From the NCBI RefSeq assembly GCF_011043625.1, contig NZ_JAAKGT010000013.1:45256-109255 (forward strand): 64,000 bases of DNA, written 5' to 3'. This document shows positions 1 to 7,865 of this stretch, piece after piece (the stretch's first letter is position 1; every line of letters begins with the position of its first letter). The notes beneath the pieces were generated by a model, which saw nothing but the letters and a program-made list of their open reading frames with translations, was not told the DNA's origin and searched no databases. Source of the DNA: Caulobacter sp. 602-2. GTDB taxonomy: Bacteria; Pseudomonadota; Alphaproteobacteria; Caulobacterales; Caulobacteraceae. The translations under genes were made by a program, and so were the position numbers.

Positions 1-575
1 ACGTGCGCGGGCTGGCGGGTCTCGATCTGCACGACGCCGCCGGTGAAGCCGCCATAGCGGGCCGAGACGTTGCTGTCGCGCACGGTCACCGATTCCAGCA
101 GGTTGCTGTCCAGCCAGATCGACTGGGCGCTGCCGCCGGCGGCCTCGTTGTAGTCCTGGGGGTTGCCGATATCGACGACGTCCAGGCGGCTGTTCACGCC
201 CACGCCGTCGATCGAGAAGTAGTTGTCGTAGAACTGGCCGCCCGAGATCGAGACCTTGGCCGGACGCATGTCCTGGATGCTTTCCTGCGTCGCCAGGCCC
301 TGGTCGGAGTCGAAGTTGGCGAACGGCAGGATCTTCAGGGTCTCGATGACGTCGCCGGTGCCGGGCGAGCGGTCCTCGATCGCGCGGCGGGTGATCTTCG
401 AGGTGCCGGAATCGACCGGGTCGTTGGCCTCGTAGGCCGCGGCGGGCGGCGCGGCGCTGGTCGCCTCGATGCTGACTTTCGGCAGGCGCTCGGCTTTTTC
501 GTCCTGGCTCCAGGCCTGGCTGGCCGCGCCCATCGCCACGGCCATGGCCGCGGTCGTCATCATCACTCGCTTCAT
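1..575 (-). CDS. TonB-dependent outer membrane receptor, N-terminal part (cut by window edge)
   Basis: The gene reads leftward and runs off the window, so only about 191 N-terminal residues are present. It starts with a signal peptide (basic MKR start, Ala/Met-rich core, SQAWSQ near the cleavage site). A plug domain follows: a TSKITRRAIEDRSPGTGDV segment leads into the typical DGVGVNSRLDVVDIGNP and ARYGGFTGGVVQIETR stretches, as in TonB-dependent receptor plugs. The ATG at 575 is preceded by GGGGCGAG, a usable ribosome site. Such receptors import iron chelates, vitamins or sugars across the outer membrane with TonB-ExbBD. The substrate cannot be told from this fragment. Family assignment is secure, specificity unknown. 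Confidence 0.85.
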   Translation of the reverse strand, partial: MKRVMMTTAAMAVAMGAASQAWSQDEKAERLPKVSIEATSAAPPAAAYEANDPVDSGTSKITRRAIEDRSPGTGDVIETLKILPFANFDSDQGLATQESIQDMRPAKVSISGGQFYDNYFSIDGVGVNSRLDVVDIGNPQDYNEAAGGSAQSIWLDSNLLESVTVRDSNVSARYGGFTGGVVQIETRQPAH

Positions 576-733
576 CACTCGCCCCGTATCAACGCTCGTG
601 CGTATCAATCGCATCAAGGGCGGGGGTCATACGGACGTTGAGAGTGGTTCGCAACTAAGGGATCGCCGCAGCCGGCAAAAAATGGGCGAAACCTGGGAAG
701 AACTGCGAACCGGTCGTCGGTTGGCGACTACCG

Positions 734-1108
734 TTACTTGCGTCGTTCTTTCAGCTCTTCCAGGAAGCGATATTCCAGCGCCTGCTCGAACTCGCTGGCC
801 TCGACGAAGCGGCGCTTCATCGAGAGGCCGGGAAACCCGGCTTCGTCGGCCCGCTCGGTCTTGGCGCTGGCGGGCCTGAAGCGCGGACCCCGGTGGGGCG
901 CGCTCTCCGGCTCGGCGGCGGGCAGTTCGGCGGCGTTCTGGGAAGCCAGCTGCTCGGCGGCCTCGGCCGGGCTGACCACGCCGTCGCCGTCCCGGTCGGC
1001 CAGGTTCAGCACCAGCCTCTGCGGCGCCAGCGGCGAGGCGGCTGGCGCCTGGGCCATGGCCGGAGCGGCCAGCAGCAGGGGCAGAGCGAGGGCGGCGAGG
1101 CGGATCAT
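734..1108 (-). CDS. Small secreted EF-hand protein
   Basis: A 124-residue protein with a clear signal peptide (MIRLAALALPLLLAAPAMAQA, cleavage after AMA or AQA). It has one good EF-hand loop at about residues 39-50 (DRDGDGVVSPAE), which predicts calcium binding in the periplasm or outside. The C-terminal half is charged and ends in a lysine/arginine-rich tail. It stands alone between the TonB receptor and a membrane protein gene on the same strand. No function is known to me for this small family. Confidence is good that it is a real gene, given the signal peptide and motif, but low about its role. Confidence 0.75.
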   Translation of the reverse strand: MIRLAALALPLLLAAPAMAQAPAASPLAPQRLVLNLADRDGDGVVSPAEAAEQLASQNAAELPAAEPESAPHRGPRFRPASAKTERADEAGFPGLSMKRRFVEASEFEQALEYRFLEELKERRK

Positions 1109-1175
1109 GGCGCGTCTCCACGGAACGCCGCAGCGTGACTCAGACCGCGGCGGCGCGCAACTCGGGCGAGAGCCG

Positions 1176-2081
1176 TCAGTATTCGTCGTCGCCGTCGAGA
1201 TCGAACGGCAGTTCGTCCTGGTCGCCCTTGGCCTCGCGGGCGGCCTTGGACACCGGCTTGTAGGGACGATCGGGCGGCAGGTAGGCCGGTTCGTCGGCGG
1301 TATCGCCGTCGTCGGCCCAGCCCTGGATCGGCGCGTCCGGGTCCGACCACGGCGGATCGGCGGCCTCGGGGCCGTCGTCGATCTCCTCGAACAGCGGCGC
1401 GGTGGCGACGGCCGCGGCGGTCGCGCCGGCGCCGGCGGTCACCGCCTCGCGGGCCGAACGATAAGGCTTGGGCTTGTCGGCCTGGGCGGCCGGTTCCGGT
1501 CGGCGGGCGATCTCGGGTTCGGAGGCCTTGGCGGCGGGCGAGGCGCCGCGCGGGGCCAGCGGCCGGCGCACGATCGCTTCGGCGCGGGCCAGCCAGCGGT
1601 TGGCCTCCTGGATCGCCAGGGCGGGCGAACGGCTCTGGCGCTGCTGCTCGTCGCCCTCCAGCCAGAGGTCGAGTTCGAAGTCGGGGTGGCGCGGATCGTC
1701 GAAGATCAGCCGCAGGCAGACGCGGGCGGCCTGCTGCACGATCTGGTCGATCGCCCGGCGCTGCTCGCCGCGGAACACCCGGCCCACCACCTGGTTGTCG
1801 ACCGACAGCTCGGCGCCCATCAGCTCGTCGATGCGATAGAGCAGGCACCAGGTCCCGCTGTCCCAGGCGACGGCGGCGGTGTTGGTGTCGAACGAGAAGC
1901 CCACGCCCTTGCCGCGGCCGCGAGCGATGATGACGGTCTCCGGCTCGCCCTTGAGCACATGGCGCAGGGCGCGGCGGATGCGACGCTCTTCGTCCATGAA
2001 CCAGATGGCCGCGCTGCCCATGAAGGTGACGGCCGACCCGGCGATGGCGACAAGCAACAGGAGGCGCCAGAACTCGCTCAT
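1176..2081 (-). CDS. Conserved hypothetical membrane-anchored protein
   Basis: A 301-residue protein with one N-terminal transmembrane segment (about residues 5-28, LLLLVAIAGSAVTFMGSAAIW). A basic cytoplasmic-looking region follows, then a globular domain to about residue 170 containing EPETVIIARGRGKGVGFSFDT and a RIDELMGAELSVD stretch. The C-terminal 120 residues are Ala/Pro/Asp-rich and probably disordered. I do not recognise a named family. Start chosen at the ATG that gives the membrane anchor. It lies upstream of the EF-hand gene on the same strand with a gap of about 70 bases. Confidence 0.7.
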   Translation of the reverse strand: MSEFWRLLLLVAIAGSAVTFMGSAAIWFMDEERRIRRALRHVLKGEPETVIIARGRGKGVGFSFDTNTAAVAWDSGTWCLLYRIDELMGAELSVDNQVVGRVFRGEQRRAIDQIVQQAARVCLRLIFDDPRHPDFELDLWLEGDEQQRQSRSPALAIQEANRWLARAEAIVRRPLAPRGASPAAKASEPEIARRPEPAAQADKPKPYRSAREAVTAGAGATAAAVATAPLFEEIDDGPEAADPPWSDPDAPIQGWADDGDTADEPAYLPPDRPYKPVSKAAREAKGDQDELPFDLDGDDEY

Positions 2082-2202
2082 GGCGCGGAGGCTAGCGGCG
2101 TTCGCGGATTCGCGACAGAGGCGCCGGCTACCGGCGCCGTGAGCGCTTGCGCGGCGCCGTTTCAGAAGGACATTCTAGCTGCGCACAACTATGGAGCGCG
2201 AT

Positions 2203-2535
2203 ATGCGGATGCCGCTCATCGGAATGGCGATCGGCGCGGCGATGCTCTCAGGGTGCGCTTCGGCCTCGTTCGAGATCTCCAGGCAAGATCAGATCGACGA
2301 CGTCGAGCGGGTGCGCGCCGGGTTCGACGCCGGCATTCTCGCCGCGGGAGGCTCGGTGAGTTATCCGGCGATGGATTACTCGACGGCCCGTTGCCGCTGG
2401 GCGGCGGGCGATCCGACCCTCGCGGTCTGTCGCACTCAGCGCAAGTTCCTGAATCGGCCGTGGAGGTCCGTTACGGTCAGCTACCGTCGCGACGCGGCCG
2501 GACTCTGGGCCCAGGTGGACCGTCCGGGCTCCTAG
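2203..2535 (+). CDS. Small putative lipoprotein
   Basis: About 110 residues beginning MRMPLIGMAIGAAMLSGCAS. The LSGC lipobox shows a lipoprotein signal peptide, with the acylated cysteine near residue 18. An in-frame ATG 12 bases upstream (2191) would add four residues. The mature part has a few aromatic and basic residues and two further cysteines (STARCRW, LAVCRT) that could form a disulphide. It converges with xthA: the stop at 2535 overlaps the xthA stop by four bases. I do not recognise a family. Confidence 0.65.
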   Translation: MRMPLIGMAIGAAMLSGCASASFEISRQDQIDDVERVRAGFDAGILAAGGSVSYPAMDYSTARCRWAAGDPTLAVCRTQRKFLNRPWRSVTVSYRRDAAGLWAQVDRPGS

Positions 2536-3320
2536 AGCGCCAGCGTCGCCACCACCGGCACGTGGTCGGAGGGCTTTTCCTTGTCGCGCTCGTCGCGGTG
2601 GATCTTCACCTCGGCCAGCTTGTCGGCCGCCTGCGGCGACAGCAGCAGGTGGTCGATGCGGATGCCCAGGTTCCGGGGCCAGGCGCCGGCCTGGTAGTCC
2701 CAGAAGGTGTAGCCGCCGGGCGTCCCGTCCGCCTGCATGTAGGCGTCGGTGAAGCCGAGGTTCTTGAGCGCCCGGAAGGCCGCGCGGCTCTCGGGCTGGA
2801 AAAGGGCGTCGCCCAGCCAAGCCTCGGGATTGGCCACGTCCTCGACCTCGGGGATGACGTTGTAGTCGCCCGCGATGACCAACGGCTCCTCGAAGGCGAG
2901 GAGGCCCTTGGCGTGTTCGTGCAGGCGGCGCATCCACGACAGCTTGTAGGCGAACTTCTCGGTGCCGATCGGATTGCCGTTGGGCAGGTAGATGCCGATC
3001 ACCCGCACCGGCTTGGGGCCCGAGATCACCGCCTCGACATAGCGGGCCTGCTCGTCCTCGGCGTCGCCGTCCAGCAGCGGCAGGCCCTTGCGGACGTCCT
3101 CGACCGGGTGCTTGGAGAGCAGGGCCACGCCGTTATAGGTCTTCTGGCCATGGACGACGACGTTGTAGCCCAGGCGCTCGAAGGCCTCGGCCGGGAACTT
3201 TTCGTCGACGCACTTGATCTCCTGCAGCACCGCGACGTCGGGCGCCTCGGCCTCGAACCAGGCCAGGACGTTTTCCAGGCGGGCGTTGACCGAATTGACG
3301 TTCCAGGTGGCGATGCGCAT
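2532..3320 (-). CDS. xthA: Exodeoxyribonuclease III (AP endonuclease)
   Basis: A 262-residue protein of the exonuclease III / AP endonuclease family, which cuts DNA 5' to abasic sites and trims 3' blocked ends in base excision repair. Family landmarks are present in order: MRIATWNVNSVNARL at the start, the metal-binding Glu in VLQEIKC, GIYLPNGNP, the AGDYNVIPE motif, DAYMQ, and the terminal catalytic SDHVPVVATL. Length matches the family (about 255-270). It is a single gene, tail-to-tail with a small lipoprotein gene and reading away from aroG. Confidence 0.93.
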   Translation of the reverse strand: MRIATWNVNSVNARLENVLAWFEAEAPDVAVLQEIKCVDEKFPAEAFERLGYNVVVHGQKTYNGVALLSKHPVEDVRKGLPLLDGDAEDEQARYVEAVISGPKPVRVIGIYLPNGNPIGTEKFAYKLSWMRRLHEHAKGLLAFEEPLVIAGDYNVIPEVEDVANPEAWLGDALFQPESRAAFRALKNLGFTDAYMQADGTPGGYTFWDYQAGAWPRNLGIRIDHLLLSPQAADKLAEVKIHRDERDKEKPSDHVPVVATLAL

Positions 3321-3436
3321 GGCGGGCTCCGATAGGCGCGCGGAGGCTAGGGGGCGGCGGCCTCGCGCTCAAGCCATGGCAAGGAGATTTCCGGGGATAG
3401 GGAGGGACGCCGCAGGGCGTCCCTCCGTTCGCGCGG

Positions 3437-4534
3437 TCAGGCGTTGCGGGCCTGGCGACCGGCGCGCACCGCGGCGGCCAGTTCGTCCAGCACGCGCACC
3501 GACGTGTCCCAGTCGATGCAGGCGTCGGTGACCGACTGGCCGTAGGTCAGGGCCTTGCCGGGAACGATGTCCTGGCGGCCGGCCACGAGGTTGCTCTCGA
3601 TCATCACGCCCATGATCGGCGAGGCGCCGGTCGCCACCTGGGCGGCGATGTCGGCGACCACGGCCGGCTGGTTCTCGTGGTTCTTGCCGCTGTTGGCGTG
3701 GCTGGCGTCGACCATCAGGCGCGGCGGCAGGCCGGCCTTCGTCAGGGCCTCCGCCGCCGCCGCGACGCTGGCGGCGTCGTAGTTGGGCGTCTTGCCGCCG
3801 CGGAGCACGACGTGGCTGTCGGCGTTGCCGGTGGTGGTGGCGATGGCGGCGCGGCCTTCCTTGGTCACGGCCAGGAAATGGTGCGGCTGGGCCGCGGCGG
3901 TGACCGCGTCGACCGCCACCTTCACGTCGCCGTTGGTGCCGTTCTTGAAGCCCACGGGGCACGACAGGCCAGACGCCATCTCGCGGTGGATCTGGCTTTC
4001 GGTGGTGCGGGCGCCGATCGCGCCCCAGGCCACTAGGTCGGCGATGTACTGCGGGGTGGTGACGTCCAGGAACTCGCAGGCCGCCGGCAGGCCCTGGGCG
4101 GCGACGTCGAGCAGCACCCGGCGCGCCAGGCGCAGGCCCTCGTTGATGTGGAAGCCGCCGTCCAGGCCCGGATCGTTGATCAGGCCCTTCCAGCCCACGG
4201 TCGTGCGCGGCTTTTCGAAGTAGACGCGCATGATCACTTCCAGCTCGCCGGCGTGGCGCTCGCGTTCGGCGGCCAGGCGGCTGGCGTAGTCGATGGCGGC
4301 CTTGGGGTCATGGATCGAGCAGGGGCCGATCACCACCACCAGGCGGTCGTCGCGACCGTGCAGGATCTCGTGCACCGCCTGGCGGGAGTCCTTGACGATC
4401 TCGGCGGTCGTCGAGGTGGCCGGCGCCTCGCCGATCACCTGGGCGGGCGGGCTGAGGGTCTGCAGGCGGGAAATGCGCAGGTCGTCGGTGGGGACGGGCA
4501 GCGAGACGAGATTGGCGGCGGTCGAGGATGGCAT
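3437..4534 (-). CDS. aroG: 3-deoxy-7-phosphoheptulonate (DAHP) synthase, class I
   Basis: A 365-residue DAHP synthase condensing phosphoenolpyruvate and erythrose 4-phosphate, the first step of the shikimate pathway. Class I (AroG/F/H type) landmarks are VVVIGPCSIHDPKAAIDYA, TTVGWKGLINDP, the GARTTESQIHREMASG loop, CPVGFKNGTNG, and DASHANSGKNHENQP near the C-terminus. The ATG at 4534 is preceded by CCGGAGCAC, with GGAG as ribosome site. The 200 bases upstream encode an aromatic-rich leader peptide and a rho-independent terminator (described separately), so expression is probably attenuated by aromatic amino acid supply. Which amino acid inhibits the enzyme allosterically cannot be read from sequence here. 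Confidence 0.92.
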   Translation of the reverse strand: MPSSTAANLVSLPVPTDDLRISRLQTLSPPAQVIGEAPATSTTAEIVKDSRQAVHEILHGRDDRLVVVIGPCSIHDPKAAIDYASRLAAERERHAGELEVIMRVYFEKPRTTVGWKGLINDPGLDGGFHINEGLRLARRVLLDVAAQGLPAACEFLDVTTPQYIADLVAWGAIGARTTESQIHREMASGLSCPVGFKNGTNGDVKVAVDAVTAAAQPHHFLAVTKEGRAAIATTTGNADSHVVLRGGKTPNYDAASVAAAAEALTKAGLPPRLMVDASHANSGKNHENQPAVVADIAAQVATGASPIMGVMIESNLVAGRQDIVPGKALTYGQSVTDACIDWDTSVRVLDELAAAVRAGRQARNA

Positions 4535-4572
4535 GGCGTGCTCCGGAAAATTCGCGGGGTCCGGCGGCCATC

Positions 4573-4603
4573 AAAAAAGCCGCCCGGGGAACCCCTGGCG
4601 GCT
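4573..4603 (-). terminator. Attenuator terminator in the aroG leader
   Basis: On the minus strand the arms AGCCGCC (4597-4603) and GGCGGCT (4578-4584) pair. Inside them GGGG pairs with CCCC around a two-base loop, with one A/G mismatch, and a run of six T follows. This is a textbook rho-independent terminator lying between the leader peptide and the aroG start, about 40 bases before the aroG ATG. The 5' arm plus the adjacent GGGG (4592-4600) can alternatively pair with leader bases 4656-4664. Confidence 0.85.
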
Positions 4604-4631
4604 GGTGAAAGGCGTTTTTGGCGGCCAGATC

Positions 4632-4715
4632 TCAGGCCAAACGATCCCCTCCCGGCGCCAGAGGCGTCGGATAGCTAAAGTACCAAAACAGCTGTTGGCT
4701 GGCGGCGAGGGTCAT
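4632..4715 (-). CDS. Aromatic-rich leader peptide of aroG (transcription attenuation)
   Basis: A 27-codon reading frame: M-T-L-A-A-S-Q-Q-L-F-W-Y-F-S-Y-P and on to a TGA. Residues 10-15 are Phe-Trp-Tyr-Phe-Ser-Tyr, five aromatic residues in six, all products of the shikimate pathway that aroG opens. The frame ends 29 bases before a terminator hairpin and 97 bases before the aroG start. Bases 4656-4664, just after the aromatic codons, read CCTCTGGCG on the transcribed strand. They pair with CGCCAGGGG (4592-4600) of the terminator 5' arm over nine positions with one G-T wobble, giving an antiterminator. This is the classical arrangement of amino acid biosynthetic attenuators. The frame and structures are seen directly; regulation is inferred. 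Confidence 0.85.
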   Translation of the reverse strand: MTLAASQQLFWYFSYPTPLAPGGDRLA

Positions 4716-4783
4716 CGACCTGACCGTAGAGCGTAGTTTGCGGCCTGTCACCCCCTTACTGCGTCGCGAGCGTCCAGCCGCGT

Positions 4784-5302
4784 TCAGGCGGGGAAGATCA
4801 GCACTTCGTCGGGGGCAAGCGAGCGCAGCGCGTCCAGCCGGTCGCCGCGCGGCGGGGCGTCGCGACGGCGCGGCGGCGTGATCTCGTCCTCGAGGCCGCC
4901 GGAATAGAGGTGCAGGAAGAGGCCCGCTCGGGGCAGGCGCAGGGAGGATTGGACGTCGGCGATCACGGCCGCCCACAGTTCGAAGCTGTCGACGCCCTCC
5001 TGCGAGCGGGTCGAGGCCTTGCGGCGATCAGCCAGCGCGCGGTCGATCTTGGCCTTGGACCATCCCTTGGCGGCCAGGCGCCGGGCTTCGTCCCCTTCGG
5101 CGGGGCCTTCGAGCGACGGCGCCAGGACCGTGCCGCAGTCGCACTCTCGCATGCAGGTCAGGTACTGGCGCTCGTCGGCGCGCAGGACGCGGCGCACGGA
5201 CGGATTGTCGATCGCCTCGGCGGTTCGGCCATGCCGCTTCATCACCGCCCGCAAGGCGGCCTCGTCCTCGGTGGGAACGATCAGGGTGATGAAGTGGCAC
5301 AT
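4784..5302 (-). CDS. Conserved hypothetical protein
   Basis: A 172-residue soluble protein with no signal peptide or membrane segment, starting MCHFITLIVPTEDEAALRAV. It has a cysteine cluster at about residues 50-57 (CMRECDCG) that might bind metal, and an Ala/Arg/Lys helical middle. The C-terminal LFLHLYSGGLEDE stretch looks like a conserved core. It lies between erpA and the aroG leader on the same strand. I do not recognise a characterised family. Confidence 0.7.
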   Translation of the reverse strand: MCHFITLIVPTEDEAALRAVMKRHGRTAEAIDNPSVRRVLRADERQYLTCMRECDCGTVLAPSLEGPAEGDEARRLAAKGWSKAKIDRALADRRKASTRSQEGVDSFELWAAVIADVQSSLRLPRAGLFLHLYSGGLEDEITPPRRRDAPPRGDRLDALRSLAPDEVLIFPA

Positions 5303-5320
5303 GGCCCTTGGGCCCGTGCG

Positions 5321-5653
5321 TCAGATCGAGAAGCTGACGCCGCAGCCGCAGCTGGACTTGGCGTTGGGGTTCCTGACCCGGAACTCGGCGCCGGCCAATT
5401 CGTCGACGAAGTCGATCTCCGAGCCCTTCAGCAGGGCCAGCGAGACCACGTCGACCAGGGCCGAGGCGCCGTCGCGCTCGATCTTCAGGTCGTCCTGCTC
5501 GGCGGCCTCGACCAGGTCGAACCGGTACTGGAAGCCCGAGCAGCCGCCGCCGTCGACGGCCACGCGAAGCATCACTTCGCGGCCTTCGGCCTGGGAAAGG
5601 GCGTGCAGCCGGCGTGCGGCGTTGGAAGAAAGCGTAACGGTGGTGTCGGTCAT
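5321..5653 (-). CDS. erpA: Iron-sulfur cluster insertion protein, HesB/IscA family
   Basis: A 110-residue A-type carrier that binds and delivers Fe-S clusters to apo-enzymes. The three conserved cysteines are present: one in GGGCSGFQYRFD (about residue 41) and two in the C-terminal SSCGCGVSFSI. Length matches ErpA/IscA (107-115). It is divergent from dgt; the 77 bases between them must hold both promoters. In alphaproteobacteria a lone copy next to dgt is usually annotated ErpA or HesB/IscA-like; the distinction between ErpA and IscA is by similarity only. Confidence 0.88.
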   Translation of the reverse strand: MTDTTVTLSSNAARRLHALSQAEGREVMLRVAVDGGGCSGFQYRFDLVEAAEQDDLKIERDGASALVDVVSLALLKGSEIDFVDELAGAEFRVRNPNAKSSCGCGVSFSI

Positions 5654-5730
5654 GGCTGTGGAAACTTGATCTATCGCATATATGAGGGCGACCGCGTCCC
5701 GGGAAAAGGGGCGATCAGCAAAGGCCGCTC

Positions 5731-6915
5731 ATGTCGACGTCTCCGTTCGCCGTCCCCCGCGCCCCCTACGCCGAAGATCCGAGCAAGTCGCGCGGGCGGC
5801 GCTACCAGGAAGACGAGAGCCGCACCCGCACGCCCTTCGCCCGCGACCGCGACCGCATCATCCACACCTCGGCCTTCCGCCGCCTGAAGGAAAAGACCCA
5901 GGTGTTCGTCGCCCACGAGGGCGACCAGTTCCGCACCCGCCTGACCCACTCGCTGGAAGTGGCCCAGATCGCCCGCTCGCTGGCCACCGCGCTGGGCCTG
6001 GACGCCGACCTGGCCGAGACCATTGCGCTCGCCCACGACCTGGGTCACCCGCCGTTCGGCCACGCCGGCGAGGACGAGCTGGAGCTGCAGACCAAGGAGT
6101 TCGGCGGCTTCGACCACAACGTCCAGACCTTCCGGGTCGTGACCGAGCTGGAGCACCGCTATCCCGACTTCGTCGGCCTGAACCTGACCTGGGAGACCCT
6201 GGAAGGGGTCATCAAGCACAACGGCCCGGTCATCCATAAGCTGGGCCAGCCGTCGTGGAAGGCGATCTCCAAGTACGACGGCGAGTACGGGCTCAAGCTC
6301 GACACCTGGGCTTCGGCCGAGGCGCAGGTGGCGGCCCTGTCGGACGACATCGCCTACAACAACCACGACATCGACGATGGGGTCGAGGCGGGGCTCTTCA
6401 CGCTGGACGAGCTGATGGACGTGCCGCTGATCGGTCCGATCCTGGCGGCCGTTCGCAGCGAGCGGCCCGACCTCGACGCCCGCATCACCCGCCTGGAAGC
6501 CGTGCGCCGGATGATCGGCGCCATGGTCGACGACGTGATGGGCGAAACCCTGCAGCGGGCCGCCATCACCGGCGTCGCCTCGGCCGACGAGGTGCGGGCC
6601 CTGCCGCACGCGCTGGTGTCGTTCTCGTCCGACATGCTTGAGGACCTGGCCCGCCTGCGCGAGTTCCTGCATGCCCGGATGTACCGCCACTGGCGTGTGA
6701 ACCGCACCCGCAGCCAGGCGCGCCGCATTCTGGCCGAGATGTTCACGCTGTTCTTGGCCGAACCCGAGGTGCTGCCATCGGAATGGTTCGCCAAGTCGCA
6801 GAACCGCGACCAAGCCGGAAGGGCTCGCGTGGTGTGCGACTACATCGCCGGCATGACCGATCGTTTCGCCATCGAGGAACACCGCAAGCTGTTCCATCTG
6901 GATGTGTGGAGCTGA
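5731..6915 (+). CDS. dgt: Deoxyguanosinetriphosphate triphosphohydrolase-like protein
   Basis: A 394-residue HD-superfamily dNTPase that removes triphosphate from dGTP (and possibly other dNTPs), influencing nucleotide pools. The HD metal site is visible: the first His in RTRLTHSLEVAQIA and the AHDLGHPPFGHAGEDE motif (His-Asp). YNNHDIDDG supplies a later metal-binding Asp region. The N-terminal SRTRTPFARDRDRIIHTSAFRRLKEKTQVF region is typical of the family. Length fits the short alphaproteobacterial dGTPase-like type, not the longer E. coli Dgt. First gene of a rightward series leading into the SPOR gene and nagZ. Confidence 0.9.
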   Translation: MSTSPFAVPRAPYAEDPSKSRGRRYQEDESRTRTPFARDRDRIIHTSAFRRLKEKTQVFVAHEGDQFRTRLTHSLEVAQIARSLATALGLDADLAETIALAHDLGHPPFGHAGEDELELQTKEFGGFDHNVQTFRVVTELEHRYPDFVGLNLTWETLEGVIKHNGPVIHKLGQPSWKAISKYDGEYGLKLDTWASAEAQVAALSDDIAYNNHDIDDGVEAGLFTLDELMDVPLIGPILAAVRSERPDLDARITRLEAVRRMIGAMVDDVMGETLQRAAITGVASADEVRALPHALVSFSSDMLEDLARLREFLHARMYRHWRVNRTRSQARRILAEMFTLFLAEPEVLPSEWFAKSQNRDQAGRARVVCDYIAGMTDRFAIEEHRKLFHLDVWS

Positions 6916-7050
6916 CGGGGCGAGCGCCGGGCGACGCACGACCGTCGAGGGTGCGACAGTTCTGAACGGCCATCGGGTCCAGTAGAGTAGGAACTTGCGC
7001 GCGTGATTCGCACATGGTGAACGCGCGCCGGAATTCTGGAGCCTTTTTCG

Positions 7051-7854
7051 ATGTCCGACCCGCACCGCGGCGCCTATGCGCCGCCCACCGATGCGCCGCT
7101 TTCGTTCGATGCGCGCCAGCCGGTGCGCGGGTCGCGGCCCTTGCCGCTGACCCTGATCATCAGCGCCGTGGTGCTGGGCACCCTGCTGGTGGCCGTTTTC
7201 CTGATCTACCGCAACGGCATCCGCGGCCCCAACGAGCCGCCGCGCACCGTGGGCGAGCCGGTGGCCGAGATGAAGGCCGCCCCGGCGCCTGACCAGAACA
7301 AGCCCGACGAAGCCGCCGGCCTGCAGATCTACAGCCACGAGAACCCGACGGCCTCGCCGACCTACGCCGCGCCGCCGGAAGAGCCGATGGCCCGTCCGAC
7401 CGCGCCGCCGCCGGCCGCTCCGGTGCAGAGCGCCAGCCTGCCGCCGGCCAAGCCCGCCGCCACGGCGCCCAGCGCTCCCGTGGCCGCGCCGCCCGCGGCC
7501 AAGCCGGCCGCCAAGCCCGCGCCGGCGCCCAGCATCGAAAGCCTGGCCACCGCCGCCGTCGCGCCGCCCAAGCCGGCGCCCGTCGCCGCGCCCAAGCCGG
7601 CCGCCGCCGCCTCGGGTCCGGCCAGCGTCCAGATCGGCGCCCTGTCGTCGACCGCCCTGGCCGACAAGGCCTGGAACGACGCCGCCCGCATCGCGCCGGG
7701 CCTGGCCGCCGGCAAAGGCAAGAAGGTCGAGGCGATCGACAAGAACGGCTCGACCCTCTACCGCACCTCGGTCACGGGCTTCTCCAGCCGCGCCGACGCC
7801 AAGGCGTTCTGCGACGCCCTGAGCGCCGCCGGCAAATCCTGCTTCGTGAAGTAG
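7051..7854 (+). CDS. SPOR-domain membrane protein
   Basis: A 267-residue bitopic protein: short cytoplasmic N-terminus, one transmembrane segment (about residues 31-52, LPLTLIISAVVLGTLLVAVFLIY), then a long Ala/Pro-rich periplasmic linker (about 75-185). A C-terminal SPOR domain begins at SGPASVQIGALSSTALAD. SPOR domains bind denuded septal peptidoglycan, so the protein probably localises to the division site. The stop is 11 bases before nagZ, suggesting co-transcription with that peptidoglycan-recycling gene. The ribosome site TCTGGAGCC precedes the ATG. Confidence 0.85.
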   Translation: MSDPHRGAYAPPTDAPLSFDARQPVRGSRPLPLTLIISAVVLGTLLVAVFLIYRNGIRGPNEPPRTVGEPVAEMKAAPAPDQNKPDEAAGLQIYSHENPTASPTYAAPPEEPMARPTAPPPAAPVQSASLPPAKPAATAPSAPVAAPPAAKPAAKPAPAPSIESLATAAVAPPKPAPVAAPKPAAAASGPASVQIGALSSTALADKAWNDAARIAPGLAAGKGKKVEAIDKNGSTLYRTSVTGFSSRADAKAFCDALSAAGKSCFVK

Positions 7855-7865
7855 GCGAGGGGCCC

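Noticed and set aside
738..3335. Very long plus-strand open frame (865 codons) opposite several minus-strand genes
   Set aside because: It is a GC-skewed shadow of the minus-strand genes in the 0.7-3.3 kb region: composition is Gly/Ala/Arg/Val-rich with no domain, and it is antisense to the real genes.
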